Below, in pieces: positions 22,501 to 37,500 of a stretch of DNA of 64,000 nt. The stretch is from NCBI GenBank assembly GCA_951640165.1, contig OX621238.1, positions 28,544,001-28,608,000 on the forward strand. The letters run 5' to 3'. Each line of letters opens with the position of its first letter. Within the stretch, counting starts at the first letter, position 1. The notes below the pieces were generated by a model. It saw only the letters and a list, made by a program, of their open reading frames with translations, was not told the DNA's origin and did not search any database. This stretch comes from Pseudoips prasinana (Eukaryota > Arthropoda > Insecta > Lepidoptera > Nolidae). The position numbers were made by a program, and so were the translations under genes.

Positions 22501-25500
22501 TTAGTAATGGTTATACCAGCTACGACCCCCTCGTTAGTATAGGGGCAGCATGTTCAACAAGAATTAATGTTGCTATTGGTGTGGGTCCAAACCCCGGCCG
22601 GGTCTATAAGTGTTATTGGAAAGAAATCTAAGTAGCATTTAGAGGAACTAGTCGGTGCAACCACCCCGTGTCTTAGAGATCACGTACTGTTGAGCTGCTG
22701 CACCTGACCTCTCCCCGATCATGTCTGCTAGGGCGTCACTTCGGATTATAAGAATGGGAGAATAGAGACGTATCTCTGTGCACATAATTATGTTCCGGGC
22801 AGGTCTCAGTCAAGAAAGGCCGTCAATATCGTAATATCTTGTAGTATATTATTAAAAATACATTTGAATTATTTATCAATACGCAATTGTCTTCGTAATT
22901 TAATATAAATAATAATAATATCTCGGGACAATGTCACACAGACCATCCTAGCCCCAAACTAAGCAATGCTTGTACTATGGGTACCAGGCGACGATATACA
23001 TACTTATATGGATAGATAAATACATAGAAAACATCCATGACTCAGAAACAAATATTCGTGCTCATCACACAAATATTTGCACTTACCGGGATTCGAACCC
23101 AGGACCACCAGCTTCGTAAGCAAGAGCACTACCAACTAGGCTACGCTGACCGTCTTTAGGGATTAGATTTAGGCATGTATCATGGCACAATTGTTCATGG
23201 AGATCAAATTGTCAAATAAAAATTCTATATGCCCATATCACCCCAAATACTCGTTTTATTTTTGCCATAATACAGCCCTAACCTTTCAAAATTCCTTCCC
23301 ATGACAAGGATGACACTAAAGTTACGAGCTCAGATAGCAGTCGCTCAGACCTTGTTGTGCCTGCTGGGTATAACAGACCCGTTACTTCAAGTTATCATCA
23401 ATTATATATTTAAATCTTTCATCAAGCGCGCGGCGCTCCCGAGTAGCTTAACAATATTGACCATCGACCATTTGCGGCGCCTCCTGCAGCCTTCCACGTG
23501 CAGGCGTCCGAGTATTTTTTTATGCACTCGGGTCAGAGGGACCCGTCCAGGCACGCGGCGTATCTTTTATTAGGCAAGTCATTATTTTAGGTATTTTAAT
23601 TTAATTTAATTTTTTTAATATCTGGGGACAATGTCACACAGATCATCCTAGCCCCAAACTAAGCAATGCTTGTACTACGGGTACCAGGCGACGATATACG
23701 ACAAACATAGAAAACATCCATGACTCAGAAACAAGTATTCGTGCTCATCACACAAATATTTGCACTTACCGGGATTCGAACCCAGGACCACCAGATTCGT
23801 AGGCAGGAGCACTACCAACTAGGCTACGGTGACCGTCAAATGTTTTGAGAGGTAAGTTATTTACTCAACCTATATAAGTAAATAACCACCATCATCATCT
23901 CAGCCGAAAAACGTCTACTGTTAGACAAAGCCCCCCGTTTTTGAGTCTCCGTGCTCCGGAAGGCACGGTATGCTGTCATTCCCAAGTACAGTCGTTAGAC
24001 AACAATTATTAAGTCATGTCAGAGGTCCCCTGGGCGGCTTCAACATCTCCGTAGCAAATGTAGCCCAATGCCTTACCATAAAATGTCTACAAACATAGTC
24101 ATTATCACCTTGATTCCGTTATTTTCTACTTACTTAATAGTTTCCTTTTCTTTAATGGTCGTGTCACCAAACAGTTCCTTCATATTGGTTCGTCGCAAGA
24201 ACACTGTGACCGTCACTATAGCGCCCGCCGTCACCACTGTAGAGTTCTCGTCGTCAATTACTATAAATAATAAATATTGGAATTAAATGTTAAGAACGAA
24301 AACCTAACTGTTAGAAAACCCGCGACTCCAACTACCATTACCACATTTTGGAAAAGAGCAGATACTCGTACACTGCTGGAACGATATTAACCAAATATAG
24401 CTAAGAACCGCCGCAAGGAAACTGGCTTTCAAATAAAAAAACCGCATCGAATTCGGTCCATCCGTTTGAGAGATACGATGCCAGACACACAGACTCATAC
24501 ACACTATAACAAATATTGAAACTATAGCAGTGCGACATAGACTTACTAGTTGCGCCCCGCAACTTAGCGATTTACTGTATAGCCTATATGGTAATTTTGG
24601 GTAAAACGTATCTCCATTTCGAATTTATAACAAAATACGAATCTTGTGAACGAATTGGATGTATCCATTGGCACAACGCGCTACGCATTACATGCTGACT
24701 ATAGCAGTCAATAATATTATTCATCAAAATTCAAATAAAATAAAAAAGATTATTTTTATAGGATTCTCCATATGTAAGTTATTCTTTATTGGACACCTAA
24801 TTTATGACATCAGTCAATTATTAACATGTTTTGCAAGATTATATAAATAGGTAACTTATCACTAGGTGCGATCTCGTAGATAAGTACGGGAAAAAGTAAA
24901 GTGTGGTCGCGGAACACGAAGAACTTTACCTACTGTCAGTGATCACAAACTTTTATAATATCTGGGGACAATGTCACACAGATCATCCTAGCCCCAAACT
25001 AAGCAAAGCTTGTACTATGGGTACCAGGCGACGATATACATGTTTATATAGATAGATAAATACTTATATACCTACATAGAAAACATCCATGACTCAGAAA
25101 CAAATATTCGTGCTCATCACACAAATATTTGCACTTACCGGGATTCGAACCCAGGACCACCAGCTTCGTAGGAAGGATCACTACCAACTAAGCTACGGTG
25201 ACCGTCTGCGATTTTATTTTATTAAGCGACTTTATATCAAATATTTGCAAAAGAAAATCTGTTGCAGGGAAAATGTTTGCAGTCCCTTAAGACGGCGGTA
25301 ATTAAATCTGTGCGAGCGGACGCAATACCTTTTCACAGGAACGACAGAGACAGGTTAATTTACTAAATTATTACTGCTCTGCGACGGCGCGATACGAAAC
25401 TATTTACAGCAATTTAAAAATTAATATTCTTTATTTACCTTCTGTGTTAACTTGGAAATGTATATAAGGCATGTTTCCCAACACTTTCATGACGTCATCA

Positions 25501-28500
25501 TATTGCTTTTCATTCAGGAACCTGAGTACTTGCCGCCTCTCTTCGCCCGGTAACTGTGCCAGTTGTAGCAATGACTTGATGTGCTTCTTGCGATTTGTAA
25601 AGTGCTTCAAATGGTCCTCCGTTATGTAAGGCAATTGTAGTAAAGGTGATTTGTATTCCCATAGCCCTTGTACTGTCATTGGAGAAAGCTTCATGCAGTT
25701 TTCTATTGTTTCGATGGTTGGTAAGCGCGGTACTGGAATGTTACAAATCTCGAATAAATATTGCGGGTAACAATGTCTTCTTCCCGACCGAATTTCGGAC
25801 ACGGCGGCCATTCTCAATGGAGTTTAGCCAATTGCGTATGACATATTATAGTGCACAAGTGTGGGCGCAAACACAGGGGCACTTTCTATTCCATCACTCT
25901 CATGATCCGATGGGACGACTAGCGACACGACCGGAAAGAGATCAGGTACAGGACCGACGGCTTTACGTGCTCTCCGAGGCACGGGGGTGTAATACCGCCA
26001 ACTTCCAGACTTATATTGATACTGAGAAATTTCTTATTGCGGAAAAATCCCAAAATCACTTTTCGGCCCGACCCGGGATTTGAACCCAGGACCTCGTTTT
26101 CTGCGGTTGAACACGCTACTGCTAGACCAACGACAATAAACCACGTATAGCAAGACATGTATAAAATTAATTTATCCATTTCATATTGTCATAAGCCCTA
26201 ATTCATTTTGCATTAACGATAAATTTATAATAATTCATCATCATCATCATCATCGTGTCAGCCAAAGTACATTCACTGCTAGACAAAAGCCTCCCCAAAT
26301 AATGGGGGATATGCCATAATCACCACGCTTGGCATACGGGTTGGCGATCGCAATTAGATGGTCATAGTTCACAGAAAAACGCTGCTGCCCGTTCTCTGGT
26401 AGTTATTCCCTCGGTCGATTTCTACGCCCCCCACGGGATGATATTCTATGGCGTCATCACACAGCATTCATTTACAACATATTTATTTTTATTTTATTTT
26501 ATTAGGCAAACAAACACTATTTTGAACTTATAATAAGAAACAGATTTAAACAACTAATTAGCAATTATATGTTTTCGCAAATGAAAATAATTTGTAAACA
26601 TAATTGTGAATAATGTTTACAAATAACTCCTGCACTTAATATATTATATAGAATGTCCAACAAATGTATGTTGTACATTATAATAATAATATCTAGGGAC
26701 GCTGTCACACAGATCATCCTAGCCCCAAACTAAGCAAAGCTTGTACTATGGGTACCAGGCGACGATATACATACTTATATAGATAGATAAATACTTAAAT
26801 ACATAGAAAACATCCATGACTCAGAAACAAATATTCGTGCTCATCACACAAATATTTGCACTTACCGGGATTCGAACCCAGGACCACCAGATTAGTAGGC
26901 AGGGGCACTACCAACTAGGCTATGGTGACCGTCATATTAATAACTAGGTTTGCAAGGCAGTCTGCTGCTTTCATACTTTTACATAGATTTGTAATATTTG
27001 ATTTTATTTGGTGAAAATTCCTTCGCGGCTTGTGCTATTTCAAATGTTTGCACTCACAAGTATGGTCACTTCCACTGTGTTAAATTTGAAGATCAGATGC
27101 TTAAGTCTGGATGTTAGCAGGTTACCCCCGTGCCTCAAGGAGCACGTGAAACCGTCGGCCCTGTACTTAAATTATTTCCGGTCGTCTCACCTAACTGACC
27201 CATCGATTCATGACAGTAGAGAATAGAAAGTGCAACTGTACTTGCGCACATACTTACCTAATGCCAAGTAGCTAGTACCAAAAGATATAATCGCGGGCTG
27301 GTGTGAGTTCAATATTACAATTCTAATTATTATTGAAGTAATACTTGGGAAGCCCTTATAATATGTCCCCTGAACTAAGTTTTATTATTATTCCAAATTA
27401 TTTATTTAAAGTTCTTATTTTTTACATATTTATATCTATAAAATTGAAATAAAAAAGAAAACAATAATATATAAATAAATATGAAAAAATAGAGGTCCTC
27501 CAGCGGCGAGGTTTGACGCCCTAGGCCGCCGGTGGTCATGGCGACAGAGTTAGGAACCTTCTCACAATGCGTGCCGTTCCCATTATTGCCGCCTTTTGTA
27601 TCCGACCCTTGACCCAGTGATCTAGCGAAAGCCTCTTAAGATGTTGGTCGAGGCTCTTCGCTATGAGACCGTTTACGGAGACGATTATCGGGACAATTAT
27701 TGTTGAGTCCACATCCCACATGGCGGTAACCTCGTGAACCAAATCTAAGTATTTTGACAACTTGTCAGTCTCGGCTCTTACGAGGTTATCGTCAAATGGG
27801 ACAGTGATATCAACAATAAATGCCCGGCGCTCCAACCGGTCTACCAAAACGATATCAGGCTTATTGGCAACAATAGTCCTGTCTGTAATGATAGACCGGT
27901 CCCAGTAGAGTTTGGCACAACCGCTTTCGAGAACTGGTTCCGGTATGTACTTGTAGTACGGCACTTCGGAGTCTACAAGACCATACCGAAGAGCAAGCTG
28001 CTGGTGGATAATCCTGGCAACTTGGTTATGCCTGTGCAAGTACTCGCCGTTGGCATGATAGGAACAACCGGAAACAATGTGAAGATGTGCTTCCGATAGT
28101 TCCTCGTCTTGACAACTTCATCAGCAATTGCACAAGCAAAACCTTCAGTTTCACCAAATAGGTCACCAAAACGTAGCCAGGCCACAGATGCTTGTAAGTC
28201 CACATGAGCACTATGTAGGGCCTGGTGGAACCTACCATGAAGCACCTTGCTCTTCCATACGTCAATTCGATCCCGAGTGCTAAGTACGACGGGCTTTCTC
28301 CAGTCTTCTTTAGCCAAGGAGAGCGGCGTGAGTCCGTTGTCAACGGCGGCGACGTCTCGATGCATCCCACACTCAACACCAAGGAAATATTCCCTGAGAT
28401 TGCACAACTCACGGTTGTGTAGGTTCTTGGCATTGAGGAAGCCTCGACCCCCACACTTCCGTGGGATATACAATCTCATTAGTGAAGAGTGTGGATGGTG

Positions 28501-31500
28501 CATACGGTACGTCGTTAGGCGTTTCCGGACTTTTCGATCCAGGGCATCTAACTCAGTTTGAGTCCACCTTAGTATGCCGAAGGTGTAAACCAGGAGAGGC
28601 ATTACCCAGCCGTTGAAAGCACGGACTTTATTACCACCTAACAATAGACTTTTCAGTACTTTTGTCAAGCGGTTAAAGAAGCGTTCCTTCACCAACTGCT
28701 TAATGTCCCCATCTGGGATATTTAGACACTCAGGCATACCAAGGTATTTGTAGGTTTCGGTTTCAGAGAGGGATCTGAGAGACATACTCTCGGTGAGTTG
28801 TAAATTATCAGAATTTACAACTCTGCCCCTCTGTACATGTATGACCGCACAATTATCTACACCGAACTCCATTCCAATATCACTGCTAAATCTTTCTGTG
28901 AGGTTTAGTAGGGATATCAGATTTGGTTTATTCGGAGCATATAACTTGAGGTCATCCATATACAGAAGATGAGAAATGGTCTCACCCCCTCTCCGCAACC
29001 GATAGCCTAACCCGGAATCCCTCAGCACAGCGCTCAGAGGATTCAAGGCCAGGCAAAACCACAAGGGACTCAAACTGTCACCCTGGAATATGCCTCGCTC
29101 AATCCTTATAGGTTCGGATGTCGAAGGAGTCACTCCGGTTCCTGAAAGACGAAGAACCGTGGTCCACTGTCCCATACAGGAGGTAAGAAAGGCGCATAGA
29201 GCTTTTTTTTTTTTTTTTACGTGGGGAAATCCTTTATGGATCGTCCCGCCGCTGGGGAAGCGACGGGGTATGTCGGACTCCCAGCCAGATGGTAGTGCTG
29301 GGTTTACCGACTAAAACCCCACGGTGTTCCTCAGCCACCTATAGTCCAGACCACGGGATTCGCTCGCGCATTCACCGCAGTCTGGACAGGCGCTGGCCCA
29401 CTTTTCAGTGAGCCCCGCTTCCGTTGGGGGCACCCTTGCCCCCCTCCTCAAGAGAGGTGCGCGCGGAACACGGCGCGCCACCGTCTCAGGCCTATTCTGG
29501 TCGGACGGAGGACTGCCCCAGGTCCACCGCCCGCAGGCCACTCCTCATGGAGGCCGGAGATTGGCGATGTGCGCCCTCCGACGCCCGGTTCTCCTGGCGC
29601 GGCTAGGCAGGGAGGATGATGTCTCCCGTTCTCGCTCCGCCACCTCTTTTGCGATCATCACCTCCTCGCAAAAGGTGGCGACGATATCCCAAGAACTCTC
29701 GCTTGCAACCATGAATTCGGTCACGGTTGCAAGCGAGATGTCAGCCGCACCCATCGCAGCACCGAGAACACGGCGCTGTGTCTCCCAGGCTGGGCATTCC
29801 ACCAATGTGTGAAGCGCCGTGTCAACGGGGCTACCACAATGGTGACAACCGGGCGTCTCTTCTCGACCTATCCGATGCAGGTACTTCCCGAAGCATCCAT
29901 GATCCGAGAGTACCTGCGTAAGCCGATAAAAGGCGCATAGAGCTGCATCAACTTTATACAACTCTAGTACCCGTCTTAACCATGTATGGGGCACCGAATC
30001 ATATGCCTTCTTATAGTCAATCCAGGCAGCGGAGAGACTCCTTTGACCTTTGCGAACCTGTTGGCTAACGGCCATGTCTATGAGGAGGAGCTCCTTAGTA
30101 CCACGGGACCCAACCCTACATCCATTCTGAGCAGGATCTAAAACGTGATTGGCATACAAATGCTTATTTAATTTTGACACCAGAATGGATGTAAGGAGCT
30201 TATATATAGTAGGTAAGCACGTGATGGGTCGATAATTCTTTGGATCCGTGGTACTACCAGTTTTATGGAGCAGAAAAGTGATACCGTTTGTCATAAAAGG
30301 TGGGAGGGAGCCAGAATCGATAGCTTCTTGGAATTGAGTAGCCAAGCACGCATGCGAGCTTCGCAACCACTTTAGCCAGAAATTATGCAGTCCATCCGGC
30401 CCAGGACTTTTCCAGTTATGAGTCGGACGAACCGCATTCCCCACATCAGAGGGGGTAATTTTAATAGATTGCACATTATTATTATTATTATTTTGTGTAA
30501 CACACTAGCAGCTAGTTAGCTGATGCGTGAGTATCAAATAGCTTGGAGATGTTTTCCTTGTCCAATCTGTTCTTGAAGGAAGTTTGTGTGCATGTTGAAT
30601 TGAATGCTAGCCATACGAGCAATTGGGTCATCTAATGATAAGTGATCACCGCCGCCCGTGGAGATTTTCATCACCAGGGTGGCCGCACGCGGGTTGCCGG
30701 CTTTTAAGGAAATATCTTTAAGACTTTCATCGGTACCTCCGCAGTAAATTGATTGCTGAAGTTTCTTGTGAAGTGCAAGGTGGTAGACCTTTTATTCGGG
30801 TGAGATGGGTGAAATTTCCACTTCTAGCAAGATGGTCTATAACGGAATGTAGTCGGACGATAGAAGTAAGGTGTTTCTTATTTCTAGTAAGTACTTACTT
30901 CTCCTAGCGTAAGCGAGGGCAATTAGTTGGTTCACACAGTTGACCATCTCAACGATGAGGTCGGGACAGCGCGACACGATGTACCGACGATCGCACTCCA
31001 GAGTTTCGGCCGGCAGGCGCATGCGCGACAGATGCGCGTGTAGAAGAGCGCGAGCCTTAATACTATAAGGACGGCAGAGCGGCTGCTCCTTGTTCTTCTC
31101 CCCTAAGTTCGGGAGCTCTCGCAGCAACTGAATAAACAATGGTCACTGTTATAATCATAGATCTTCATACTTGTTTCAAATGTTAGCCATTTAGTGTGTA
31201 TGTATATAAAACTATTTTTTACAATTTACAGTACGTAAAGTGTATCTTAAAACACTTTCTATTGTCACACAGGTTTTTAATTGTGTCCATTTTTAATTGA
31301 AATTTATTTTATGAATCACCATTCTTCGTCATTTTAAATCTGAATACAGATCCAATTTTATTCGAGTATTTCGAACTACATATCTGAGTATCCAATATTC
31401 GAGTTACCATCCACCAATTTCGATAACCAATATAGCGATTCCAATTCATAAACCAGTTGTTAATTTTGTTATCATTTACGCAGAGAGACATTCATATAGA

Positions 31501-34500
31501 CTTACGAGACGTTTTGGAATTATTAGCAGAGCTAGACATGGACAATAGATACAATTGTGACATCAAACCATAAAAACAAAGGATTTTTGACTTTTTCGCT
31601 CCTCGAATTGAAAACGGCCCAAGAGGTTAAGCAACTAGGCGTTCTATAGATGGTTGACCGCAAGTCAATTAATTTATGATTATCTTCGTATATCCCAGAA
31701 CACGTTAAGCTGTCGATCGCGGTTGCAGTTATCAGAGAACACTCGATAAGCCATGCCAAAAACCTACACCATCAAGCTGGTTAGAACTACTCTAATTTTT
31801 TTTTTATATCAGAGGGCGACAAACGAGCAAGTGGGTCACCTGATGGTAAGTGATCACCGCCGCCCATGGACACTCGCGACACCATAAGAGTTGCGAGTGC
31901 GTTGCCGGCCTTTTAGAGTCAGCAAACAAGTGTTGCTGACCCTTCCCCCCACCCCAATGAGCTCTGGCGACCTTACTCACACTCGGAAACACAACATTAA
32001 AATTATTAATGTTATTATTAAGGAATGTCTTCTGTAAGGTGGAGGTACTTCCCCAGTCGGGCTGCTCTTTGAGGGAATGAATGCTATGCCCTACGTCTAA
32101 TTATGGTAACCATTGCAACACAGCCTATAATATGAATGAATAGAGGAGTTTTGGCGCCAATGCGGAAAAAGACGCATCGGGGCATTGTTTCATTTTCAAA
32201 AACTGGTGTAAATTCGAGTTGATTCAAATTCCAATAATACTGCACCGGACCGTACTAAAGAAACAACCAATTTACGGACAATAGCACGGAAACCATCTAC
32301 TTTCACTACTGCAAAGATGCCAGATGCACTACATCAAACGGGGCAGCCCTAATAACATCAGAACATGGTGGATTTTTTGACAGAACATCTTCAACAACAT
32401 ACACAAGTGGAGGTAAGTGCCATATTGCCGTGAATTGTGATTTTCTGTGTTGAATCTAAAACTCCATAAGAGTCTCTAGTAAAGTCTCCACTGCTTTACT
32501 GGGGTAAGGCAAGGACTAAGACTTGATTGAGTCAGACTTTACTTGACATTCAACTTAATGACGAAAATAAATATTATAAAAATATATTTTACGGAAAGTG
32601 AAAGACCCATTCAAGGATAAGCTCCGCAGTCCTGTTATTATGGAAGTTAAAAAATGTCTGTATTTGTGCTCTTTAAAGGTCTCTGCACACAGCGGGCGCG
32701 GCGCGGCGGGACGGGACGGCGACGCGACACTGAGAAGTTGTAATGTACTAGATATTACGGACGACGCCACACACAGCGTCGCGTCGAGCGGGACGGCTCT
32801 GTGTGGCGTCGCCCATTCCAGCTCATATAGGTATCAGCGGTAATGAATGTGCGGATATGGCTGCTAAAGAGGCGGTTTCAAGTAGTATTGCCGACATGAA
32901 GTATTACTGTATTCAAGTTTATGACTTACTGCATAGTGCAAAAATTGATCTCGCTAACTCATGGCAGACATCCTGGGTTAAGTCTAGTAGGAAATAGGGC
33001 AGTAAATATGCATCGATTCAACCATTAATCCCTATTAAACCTTGGTTTTATAGATACAAAAAGCTAAGCAAAACTGTTACTTCGGTTATATGTAGAATTA
33101 GTCTTGGTTTTTGCTGCACTCCAGTTTTTTTACATAAAATTAGAGTTAGAGACAATTCTTTATGTGAGTGTGGTCTTGATGAAGGATCCTTGGATCACAT
33201 CTTTTTAAATTGTCCACTATATGGCACCCACTCTTTTGATAATGTCATCACAATATTAAAAATACAACGCCCAGTTAATGTAAGACATCTTCTTTAATTT
33301 TTTCCTGACCTCCAAATTATCAACATGTTTATTAAATACATATATCCTAACAAGATAAAGTTGTAGGATATCATATGTATTGTATATTTTCTTGTATATT
33401 TAGCTATAGTATATATTAATCTATATATTAACCTACTAACACTTATTTTGTGTTTGTCTTTGTTCCAGGTCCATAAATACTTCCACAATTAGTTAAAAGT
33501 CATAACGACAGCAACCATTACAGACACTGGCAGAAATTGCTGAAAAAATCGGCAGGTTGCCAATATAAAAAAAATATTTTACTGAAGGCTCACAAGGCCT
33601 AAGATGCCAGAGCCGTAAAACTGAATTCCTATGAATGAATGAGTATAATAATTCTTTTAATCCATTACATACCATTGGTACTTCCTCGTTATCAGTTATT
33701 CTCTCAACAATTTCCGAGTTGTGTCTCTTGTCAAACTCACAGGACGCGGCGAGGATCATCAGAGCCCTCTTGAGAGGCATTGATGGGGTTTTGTGACAGA
33801 AATAAAAATACATCTGAGTTGTATCAAGTAATACTTGTTCCCCTGAAAATCTAATGGAACGGTACCACCAGGTACCAACCTGCAATACAATGAAATAAAA
33901 CAAATTAATCTTTCTTCTTTCTTTCTGTTCATGTTCTGACTATTTACAAGCACTTTTTTAAAGTTTATGTGAATAAAAACCTTTTTTATATTATTTTATT
34001 TGTGTTTTACTTTTTAATGGCAGGTAAATCTGCATGGTATATTCTTAGAGTCCAAAATAAGAGGAGGCTCTCAAGGTTGAGGCCAATATTCTATTATTCC
34101 TCACAAATAAGGCATAACAGTAAAACCAAAATTCAAGTTGCCTTAAAACAAATCAAGCTATAAGTATTTAAAGATCATGATAGATAAAGGACCCTCCCTC
34201 AGGTTAGCTAGGGTAGGATCTACGGCGGCGAGGATCGCGTTGGCACCTTAACAGATGATTGTTGATCCCTTGCAAGTGATCACACCCTCATTTAGAATTC
34301 CATCTTTTTATTTCAGCGGTACTTAGTAATAAATTTAAAAATAATAATACATATTTAAATCATGGTGCAGTTTAATAAGATTATAAGTACTGATTTCATT
34401 GATAACTTTTATTGGCCATGAATTTTTTTCAAAGTAGAATAGGATTATACGATTTATATAAAAATAATATTGTTATCATTTATCTTATATTATTTATCTA

Positions 34501-37500
34501 TTTATTGATAATTAAGAATCCCTCGTTCTCATGACAAAGGCTATACCATTTTGGCCTACAAATTAACATTTGGGCCTAACAAGTGAAGTGTCAAGACTAG
34601 TCAGGACAACTTAATAATATTTTAGAAAGTTCTTCTTTATTAAAATAGATTATTATTTCTAATTGAATTGCTATTGTGTGAGGGCATCACTAACATAATT
34701 AACAAATGGTCAGAGTCCAAGTAGGAATGTGTGTATTATTTGATCAATTTAAATATAATTTTTATGTTTTTTTTTTATAAACGTTCTTTAATTTAATTAT
34801 ATTAGTTTAAACATCAAAAAAATTAGACAAAACCGAAATAAAAAGAATAACTAATCGTTTCTACCAAGTTCTCAGTCTCATTTCTGTTGCTGACCATACA
34901 AAGGGAATCAATTAAAAGAGGTGTTAGGGTATAAATATTTAGAAATAGGATTAATACTTACTGCAGTAGGCAAAGCAACCATAAACACTAGAGCATAGAG
35001 ACCTAAAACCCAGACACTGTTCTCTTTTTCAACAATCCAGCTGGGTAGGGCAATACCAAAGCTCATAGCACCAGGCCCATCAGGGTTGCCATACTTCTCC
35101 CAGTTCCGACGGGCTTCATCATCTGTAAGTGCCTGTAAGAAGTTATAAAATATTTTTCTATGATTTGTGATGGTAACCCTAGCATCATTATTGAAGCCAC
35201 CTAATAGACCCCTGACACATAATAATAAAATTAATTCAGATTTACTATTAATGCATATTATGGCCTCCCCAGTCCCCATGTATTTTGTCATCATTTTGGA
35301 CAGCAGGGCTCAAGCCATAATGTCAGTACTTGACCTACCGGATGGAATGGGGTGGGATATTCTTTTTCTTGGCCGTTATTCATGCAGCCAATTATCTAGA
35401 ACTTATCAAAATAAGTTGCATAATATAGATATTATACTTTAGATCCACTTAATTACAAAATTATATTTCAAATAACAACTATTAGAAATTTAATTGAAAT
35501 ATATAATATGTTGTTTTCATTGCAAATATTCAATAGTCAAAAGAAATTAAAATAATTTTGGTTTTTAATTTTAGCATTGTAATGTTAGAATGACTTCAAC
35601 ATGTCAGTTGAATGATGTCCACTGCTGGATAAAGGCTAGATCTCACATTAAATTAAAAATAATTTTGGTTTTTAATTTTAGCATTGTAATGTTAGAATGA
35701 CTTCAACATGTCAGTTGAATGATGTCCACTGCTGGATAAAGGCTAGATCTCACATATACCCTAGATCCACTTCTTTACAAAATTTGATTTCAATTAACAT
35801 AACTATTTTTAAATTTAATTTGATTGATAGAAATATTTTTTTATTATCAATATTCAATAATCAAATGCAATTGAAAATAATTTTAGTATTTCAAATAAGT
35901 TTTTAATGGTATTATAATGTTAGAATACTTTCATCATGTCAGCAGAATGATGTACACTGCTGAACAATGACCTCCCCAAAAGATTTCCAAAATGAGGTTG
36001 TGCCCACCATTTGGAGAGATATGCCAAAATTACCACAATTGGCAGACAGGTTGGCAATCAATGCATGATGGTCACAGTACACAGAGAGACTGCTGCCTGT
36101 TCTCTGATAAATATTCCCTCGTTAAGACTTATACTAATACTCAATCATAGTTTAGAGTTTAAAGTATGTTAAAAAATCAGAGGAAGATAAAAATATGTTT
36201 AACTTCTTTAATTAGTCTACTTATAGGCAATATAAAAAAAAAATATCCATCTTTATTTCAGCAGGAGTATAATTGTATGCAAATATTGTTTGTTACACAT
36301 ATAAATATCTTATCTTACAAACCAGTGTTATTGAGAAAGGGCATTTTTTTTTTTTTTTGTTGGTATGATTCTTGCCTTTCACAATGCAGGTTACCACACA
36401 TATTTGTGTGCATGAACATGTCTGTTTGTCCTGAGTCTGGGTGTAATTCTCTATATAAGTATGGATTTACAAAAGAAAAGAAGTATATGTAATATATCAG
36501 TTATCTGGTTTCCATAATACAAGCCCTGCTAGTTTGAATCAGATGGCCATGTGTAAATAATGTCCTAGGATGTGAATTGTCACTGTGTGTATTTTTTTTT
36601 ATTTCAATTACCTTTAAACTGCCGAACTGATATAGCAGAAGCGATGTTTTACTATTTTGAGTAGATTATTTGCCACTTAATGTATTATAAAACATCATTT
36701 TGTAAAAAAAAAATGTTTTCTCATTATTATAGTAACCTGCCAATGTTGTAAACAAAGATAATGCTGTTATAGTTTAAAAGAAACACCTAAATAGTAATAA
36801 AAACTGTGTGGCTTAGTAGTTCTAGTTATTTATGTTTAATAAAGTTCATAATAATCAGTTTAAAAAAAGTGCAAACCATACGGAATTTGTATTAACATTA
36901 TTAAACTATTATAAAATTGACATGAACCAATCTGATTACCTACTTCCATTGGTTTAAACACTTAGAGAACTAAAACGGTAAATCTTTCTCATACCAAATG
37001 TACTTATTATTATGTTATATTTTTTATTAAAAACAGTAATAAAATAGTGTCACCTGATAAGCTTTAGTGAGCTTCATGAATGCTTTTTCATCGCCAGTTT
37101 CTTTATCTGGATGCAAAATGAGTGATTGTTTGCGGTAAGATTTCTTAATCTCAGCCTGTGTAGCACCAGGAGGCAAGCCCAATATTTCATAAGGATCGAA
37201 GTTGGACATTTCGTAGTCAAATTGGGATACTTTATATGCCAAGAACCCAAGGAGTACCCATCCTGATATAATTGCTAATTTGATGAAGAAGTTTTTTACT
37301 CCCTTGTATGGTTGTGATTGTTCTATTATTATTTGTTTATTGACGCAATTTGGACATTGACATAGCTCCGCGCGTTTAGCTGGATCTAAAACAAATAAAC
37401 TTATTATATTATATCCTGTAGATAGGGATTTGTTATGGGAGACAGACTGCGACGCATCGTCATCGGCATGTTACTCGCGTAACGGTAAGTAAGTTATTAC

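Larger units (their letters stand above)
27393..30475 (-). mobile_element. Dong/R4-like non-LTR retrotransposon, 5'-truncated and split
   Basis: The minus strand encodes a reverse transcriptase, with NYRPITCLPTIYKL, AWIDYKKAYDSVPH and, after an interruption, GDSLSPLWFCLALNPL and YMDDLKLYA. A C-terminal restriction-like endonuclease follows (KPDIVLVDRLERRAFIVDI, the PD...D pattern). RT followed by such an endonuclease defines the R2/R4/CRE group. The element borders ATT repeats at both ends, as expected of Dong, which targets TAA repeats. It is 5'-truncated: coding begins at about 30474 with no start. A frame change near 28026-28040 and the insertion at 29204-29928 make it inactive. It lies in sense in SEC63 intron 5. 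Confidence 0.85.
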
